Source: Planctomycetaceae bacterium (GTDB lineage: Bacteria > Planctomycetota > Planctomycetia > Pirellulales > Pirellulaceae). Taken from it: 10,717 nucleotides of DNA. Shown one piece after another: positions 7,175 through 10,717 of this stretch. The notes under the pieces are model-generated. The model made no database searches, was not told the DNA's origin, and was given only the letters and a program-made list of their open reading frames with translations. The position numbers and the translations under genes were made by a program. The DNA is taken from positions 1 to 10,717 of the forward strand of contig SXHS01000367.1 of assembly GCA_005773145.1 (NCBI GenBank). The letters are read 5' to 3'. Numbering within the stretch: the first letter of the stretch is position 1; every line of letters starts with the position of its first letter.

Positions 7175-7275
7175 ATCACCGAGCGCGACATGGGGACACG
7201 CAAAATCGCAAGTCAGCCGCAGCCGGCGGGATACGACTATGGGCGAGTCCTACCGTTGAGCGAGATGACGCGACG

Positions 7276-8223
7276 ATGAAACCATCCACCATCGACTTTG
7301 CGCTGGATGCACGTTTTGACGAGTCTCGCTTTCCGCCGCTGGCGGATCGTCGCAACGAGTACTTGGCCACGGTGGCGCGTGGTTATCCGCGGATGTCCGA
7401 GCGCCGTGTGGTCCTTGTGGCCTTGGCCCGTGACGTGGCCTGGGTGCTTCCGCAGACCATCGCGAGGATGGAACGGCTCGGGAGCGTCTTCCGCGAGTAT
7501 CAGGTTGTGATCTACGAGAACGACTCCCAGGATACCACTCGCCAAATCCTCATGGCCTGGGCAAATTCCAACCGACGGGTGCATGTGATCGGTGAGGCCC
7601 GACGGGATCCCGTCAACCTTCCCATCCGCTGCCTCTCCCGCGCTGCCCGGATGGCCTCCTATCGGGCCGCCTGCCAACAGGCTGTGCGCGATCGATTCTC
7701 CGACTATGATAATGCCATTCTGATTGATGTGGACCTTGTGGGGGGATGGAGCTACGACGGAATAGCCCATACCTATGGCGAGGACGGCTGGGATTTCGTC
7801 GGGTCGTATGGCATCATTTATCGGCGAAGAGGCTGGCATCCGAACCGGGTCCTCCATTACGACGCATGGGCCTTTCGCCAAGACCAACAATATCAACCGC
7901 TGACAACCAAACAAGTCAACCATATGCTCTTTCAGCGTGGGATGTCGTTGCAGTCGGTCTCTTCCTGCTTCGGTGGTCTGGGGATCTACCGCATGCCCGC
8001 CTACTTGTCGGGGCGTTACAGCGGCGAGGACATAGAACACGTTACCTTTCACCGCGACTTGCACCGTCAAGGGTTCACCCGTTTGTTCCTAAATCCCAAT
8101 CAAATCACCGTCTATGGCCGACGTCATCGAGGATGGGATCGGTGGGCCGCGTGGTGCCTGCAGGCCGCGGCGCGGCTCGTCAGAAAGCAGTCCGTCCCGT
8201 GGGAGATGATGAATGCCCGTTGA
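7276..8223 (+). CDS. GT-A glycosyltransferase, CAP59/CMT1-like (GT69 type)
   Basis: A 315-residue putative nucleotide-sugar-dependent glycosyltransferase. The central strand RVVLVALARDVAWVLP is followed by VVIYENDSQDTT (E81-N82-D83-S84), then AILIDVDLVGGW with a DxD motif, D151-V152-D153, expected to bind metal and the sugar nucleotide. Further on come WDFVGSYGIIYR, YDAWAF and a late GGLGIYRM. The END-S-x-D and late-DxD arrangement resembles fungal CAP59/alpha-1,3-mannosyltransferase (CMT1) proteins and their bacterial relatives. This is recall of a pattern, so the family is probable and the sugar unknown. No signal peptide or membrane helix is evident. The frame is open far upstream over gmd, but ATG 7276 is the first start after the gmd stop and the family-like sequence follows it. 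The Shine-Dalgarno is weak. Its end overlaps the next gene by 11 nt. Confidence 0.75.
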   Translation: MKPSTIDFALDARFDESRFPPLADRRNEYLATVARGYPRMSERRVVLVALARDVAWVLPQTIARMERLGSVFREYQVVIYENDSQDTTRQILMAWANSNRRVHVIGEARRDPVNLPIRCLSRAARMASYRAACQQAVRDRFSDYDNAILIDVDLVGGWSYDGIAHTYGEDGWDFVGSYGIIYRRRGWHPNRVLHYDAWAFRQDQQYQPLTTKQVNHMLFQRGMSLQSVSSCFGGLGIYRMPAYLSGRYSGEDIEHVTFHRDLHRQGFTRLFLNPNQITVYGRRHRGWDRWAAWCLQAAARLVRKQSVPWEMMNAR

Positions 8224-9361
8224 ATCCGGGAACGCGAGACCACCGCGCCGGGTGCTGATGCTGGTCAACCAATTGACGGGAGGCGGAACCGAGCGGAATG
8301 TCAAAATGCTGTGCCGACATGCCGATCGTTCACGGTACGCTCCTGAAGTCTGGACGCTGATCCCGGACAGGGAGGGGTCTGTCGACGAGAACACCATGGG
8401 CGTGCCGATACGTTGCTTACAGCGAAAGAACATCTACGACCCCCGCTTCGCCCTGCGGACGGCCTGGGACATCTCACGGGCTCAAGTGGATGTCATTCAC
8501 GTATTCCTGCCGGCAATCGCCTTCTATGCGGCGCTCGCCAAGAAACTGTTCGGCACGCGCGCCCCGATTGTGTACTCAGAGGCGACCGATATGCCCGCTC
8601 AAGGTTGGGCCGGTGTGCGTCACCGCTGGAATCTCAGGCAGTTTACGGCATTCGCGGCCAACTCAAGCGGCTCTCGACGACATCTGCAACACGAAGGGGT
8701 TCCAGAGGACAAGATTGCCGTGATTCCCAATGGCCATGACGTCTCGATTTTCCAGCCTCCCGCCGATGAGCGGCAGCGCCTACGAGGAATGATCCGTAGC
8801 CAATTGGGACTCGCCGATACGGAAGTCGTCGCCATCACGGTGGGGAGACTCATACCAACCAAACGCGTGAACGATGGCATCGATGCCCTGGCCATGCTGT
8901 CCGAACAGCATCCCAACCTGCGTCTGTTGGTGGTGGGGATCGGAGCCGAACAGGCCGCGTTGGTGAATCAAGTATCGCGCCTGGGGCTGTCGAACCGCGT
9001 CTTATTTCTTGGAAAACGTCACGATGTGCCGCACCTGCTACAAGCCGTGGATCTATGCCTGTTCCCATCCGAAGTGGAAGGACTGCCAAACTCCGTGATT
9101 GAAGCAGCACTGTCTGGACTCCCCATCGTCGCTTGCGACATCCCGGGAATATGGGATATCGTGGGACCGGGACACGAGGATTGGGTCGTCCCTTGCCGTC
9201 AGCCAACGCGACTCGCTGCAGCCGTTGCTAAGATCTTGACGCATCGCGCCGACGCGGCGGAACATGCGCATGAAATCCAGCAACGCGCCATGACCAAATT
9301 CAGCATCCGGGACGTCGTCCGTCAGTGGTGTAACTACTACGATCGTATCCTGAGTCCATGA
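8213..9361 (+). CDS. GT4-family glycosyltransferase
   Basis: A 382-residue GT-B enzyme predicted to transfer a sugar from a nucleotide donor to a growing glycan at the cytoplasmic face of the membrane. The N-terminal acceptor domain starts with VLMLVNQLTGGGTERNV (14-30), including the Gly-rich loop usual in GT4. The C-terminal donor domain includes AVIPNGHD (169-176), VGRLIPTKR (210-218) and the E-x7-E motif EGLPNSVIE (E289 to E297), followed by SGLPIVACDIPG. All expected parts are present and nothing suggests truncation. ATG 8213 has GGGAG 7 nt upstream and overlaps the previous gene by 11 nt. Its own stop overlaps the next start in ATGA, so the three transferases are probably translated together. 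Donor and linkage cannot be read from the sequence. Confidence 0.93.
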   Translation: MPVESGNARPPRRVLMLVNQLTGGGTERNVKMLCRHADRSRYAPEVWTLIPDREGSVDENTMGVPIRCLQRKNIYDPRFALRTAWDISRAQVDVIHVFLPAIAFYAALAKKLFGTRAPIVYSEATDMPAQGWAGVRHRWNLRQFTAFAANSSGSRRHLQHEGVPEDKIAVIPNGHDVSIFQPPADERQRLRGMIRSQLGLADTEVVAITVGRLIPTKRVNDGIDALAMLSEQHPNLRLLVVGIGAEQAALVNQVSRLGLSNRVLFLGKRHDVPHLLQAVDLCLFPSEVEGLPNSVIEAALSGLPIVACDIPGIWDIVGPGHEDWVVPCRQPTRLAAAVAKILTHRADAAEHAHEIQQRAMTKFSIRDVVRQWCNYYDRILSP

Positions 9362-10509
9362 ACATCCTCTTCAACGCCACGACTCTCAACAAAGGCGGCA
9401 TCGTCAATCGAGCCGTCAATTTCCTCCGAGAGTCACGGCGTCATGCGAACGATATTCATTGGCAGATCGCAGTGTCCGCGACGGTGTTACGCGAGCTGGA
9501 GCGCGTCGAAAAGGAACCTTTCCCCGATTGCGAGGTCTTCACCCAATCACCTGCTAGGTCTCTCAGTAGCCGCCGACGGCTGTCCGACCTGGAACGCCAA
9601 TTGCGCCCCGATGCTGTTTTCACCATCGGAGGCCCCGCCTACGTGCGGCTTCAGGCCCCCCACCTGCTCGGCTGCTCGACCGGCTGGGTCACCCACGCCG
9701 ATTGGATCGCCTATCGCTCGCTCTCCATCCCCCAAATGGCGACGGTGCGATTGGACACCGTCTATAAGGACCACTGGTTTCGTCAAGCCGATGCCTGGGT
9801 CGTCCAGACCGAGGTCTCGCGACGCGGATTGCAGCGGCGCCTGAGACTGCCGCTGGAACGCATCGCAGTCGTCCCCAACACGTTTTCGGCCGCGTTCCAG
9901 CCCTACGTGGCGCGGACGCCCGTGTTTCCCGGCCCCGAACCATGGCGAATCCTCTGCCTGGCAGCCTCATATCCGCATAAACGACTCGACCTAGTGCCCG
10001 ACGTCGCACACCAGCTGAGGCGGCAACTTCCCAATGTCGACTTCCATTTCGTTCTCACGTTGCCAGCAACCGATCCCCTCTGGCTGCGGATCACCGAGCG
10101 GGCCGCAAAGCTGGGCGTGCGTGACCGTCTCTGTAATGTAGGCCCCGTGGCCATCGCCAACCTGCCCGAACTGTATCTGGGCTGCCATTTGAGCTTCTTG
10201 CCGACAGTGTTCGAAACATTTAGCGCGACGTATCCAGAATCGATGGCCATGGGGTTGCCGATCATCACCTCCGACCGGCCCTTTGCCCGCGACACGTGTG
10301 GCAGCGCCGCCGCCTATTTTACGGCCGGAAATGCCCAGTCGGCCGCGAATTCCCTATGCCAACTCATGCAGCAGCCCGAACTAAGACTTGGGCTCGTCGA
10401 CCGCGGCCGGGCGCATTTGAAGCACTTCCCCAGTGCCGAAGACCAATTTCAGCAGTACCTGACCTTGATACGCCAATTGGCTACCACGACTCCCCGCCAA
10501 GGCCGCTAG
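9358..10509 (+). CDS. GT4-like glycosyltransferase, more divergent
   Basis: A 383-residue GT-B enzyme. The N-terminus MNILFNATTLNKGG resembles an acceptor domain that begins directly at the first beta strand. A middle segment VVPNTFSAAF (171-180) is at the usual interdomain place. The donor domain has CLAASYPHKRLD (200-211) and an E-x7-E motif, ETFSATYPE (E286 to E294), followed by SMAMGLPIITSDRPFARD. This supports a retaining GT4-type transferase acting on the same glycan as its neighbours. The TDRPF-like SDRPFARDTCG stretch resembles a subgroup of O-antigen and capsule transferases, but I cannot assign the sugar. The start ATG 9358 lies inside the previous gene's stop (4-nt overlap), so coupling is likely. 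It is the last gene of the visible operon. Confidence 0.9.
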   Translation: MNILFNATTLNKGGIVNRAVNFLRESRRHANDIHWQIAVSATVLRELERVEKEPFPDCEVFTQSPARSLSSRRRLSDLERQLRPDAVFTIGGPAYVRLQAPHLLGCSTGWVTHADWIAYRSLSIPQMATVRLDTVYKDHWFRQADAWVVQTEVSRRGLQRRLRLPLERIAVVPNTFSAAFQPYVARTPVFPGPEPWRILCLAASYPHKRLDLVPDVAHQLRRQLPNVDFHFVLTLPATDPLWLRITERAAKLGVRDRLCNVGPVAIANLPELYLGCHLSFLPTVFETFSATYPESMAMGLPIITSDRPFARDTCGSAAAYFTAGNAQSAANSLCQLMQQPELRLGLVDRGRAHLKHFPSAEDQFQQYLTLIRQLATTTPRQGR

Positions 10510-10717
10510 ATCACCCAGCGCGAGTCATTGCCCAAAACCTATCCGCAGCTCTTCGTTATATAAACTCGTTCCCTGGCTGGAGCCCCCACTTTACCCCACA
10601 TCTCACCCCTAGATTCGCCTTTCCGGCAGAGATTTGAGATTCGAGCGCCGGCCGAAAAATGTCGCGACGACTTATCGGAGGCGGGGGCCTCCCTGCCGTG
10701 TGTTCCAAGCCCCGGGC
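10510..10717. other. Non-coding tail after the glycosyltransferase cluster
   Basis: These 208 nt carry no supported gene. They contain an AT-rich TATATAAA (10557-10564) that could serve a downstream gene as a -10 region, but no -35 is correctly spaced. Three C-rich repeats follow at 10584-10609, then a GTCGCGAC palindrome (10661-10668) and a GC hairpin. The next gene must lie outside the window. Confidence 0.4.
10677..10692. terminator. GC-rich hairpin, possible transcription end
   Basis: ggaggc-gggg-gcctcc forms a perfect 6-bp stem with a 4-nt loop, 167 nt past the last glycosyltransferase stop. It lacks a T-tract on either side, so intrinsic termination is not assured. It could also be part of the next gene's leader. 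Confidence 0.25.

Noticed and set aside
6850..7275. Upstream extension of the GT69-type frame over gmd
   Set aside because: It overlaps the well-supported gmd, has no family-like sequence, and no other start lies between the gmd stop and ATG 7276.
10584..10609. Spaced TGGGG-like repeats on the minus strand resembling a MraZ-binding box
   Set aside because: Only two copies have the 10-nt period, the third is at 12 nt, and the sense strand points away from any mraZ gene.

Overview
The window is GC-rich and densely coded. It is probably from a planctomycete-like bacterium. I base that on the left-edge protein, which looks like the secretin-type proteins with repeated N-domains common in Planctomycetota, and on the rpmE-prfA-prmC block lying beside polysaccharide genes. 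No marker gene here settles the taxonomy.

Layout. (1) Positions 1-1016, minus strand: the first 338 residues of an exported secretin-domain protein that runs off the left edge. (2) 1017-1367: non-coding, with two perfect inverted repeats and a possible promoter. (3) 1368-2677, plus strand: a GT4-type glycosyltransferase split by a -1 frameshift. (4) 2687-5837, minus strand: a housekeeping block read in the order rpmE (ribosomal protein L31), prfA (release factor 1), prmC (release-factor glutamine methyltransferase) and ppa (inorganic pyrophosphatase). prfA and prmC overlap by 4 nt. A good sigma70-like promoter lies between rpmE and prfA. (5) 5838-6166: a divergent regulatory region containing homopolymer runs and a hairpin. 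(6) 6167-10509, plus strand: gmd (GDP-mannose 4,6-dehydratase), a DxD glycosyltransferase resembling the CAP59/CMT1 (GT69) type, and two GT4-like glycosyltransferases. The last three genes overlap by 11 and 4 nt. (7) 10510-10717: non-coding tail with a GC-rich hairpin.

How the genes fit together. L31 and RF1 act in translation, and PrmC methylates the GGQ glutamine of RF1. Pyrophosphatase removes the pyrophosphate released by nucleotide-sugar and polymer synthesis. The plus-strand cluster looks like part of a surface polysaccharide or protein-glycosylation locus. Gmd would make GDP-4-keto-6-deoxymannose, the precursor of GDP-fucose, GDP-rhamnose and related sugars, and the three transferases would assemble a glycan. 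No reductase or epimerase that would finish the sugar lies in the window, and neither do a flippase or polymerase.

I found no clear new defence or mobile system, CRISPR array, tRNA, rRNA or insertion sequence. The most notable points are the frameshifted glycosyltransferase, the homopolymer-rich region upstream of gmd, the CMT1-like transferase, and the partial secretin-like gene.
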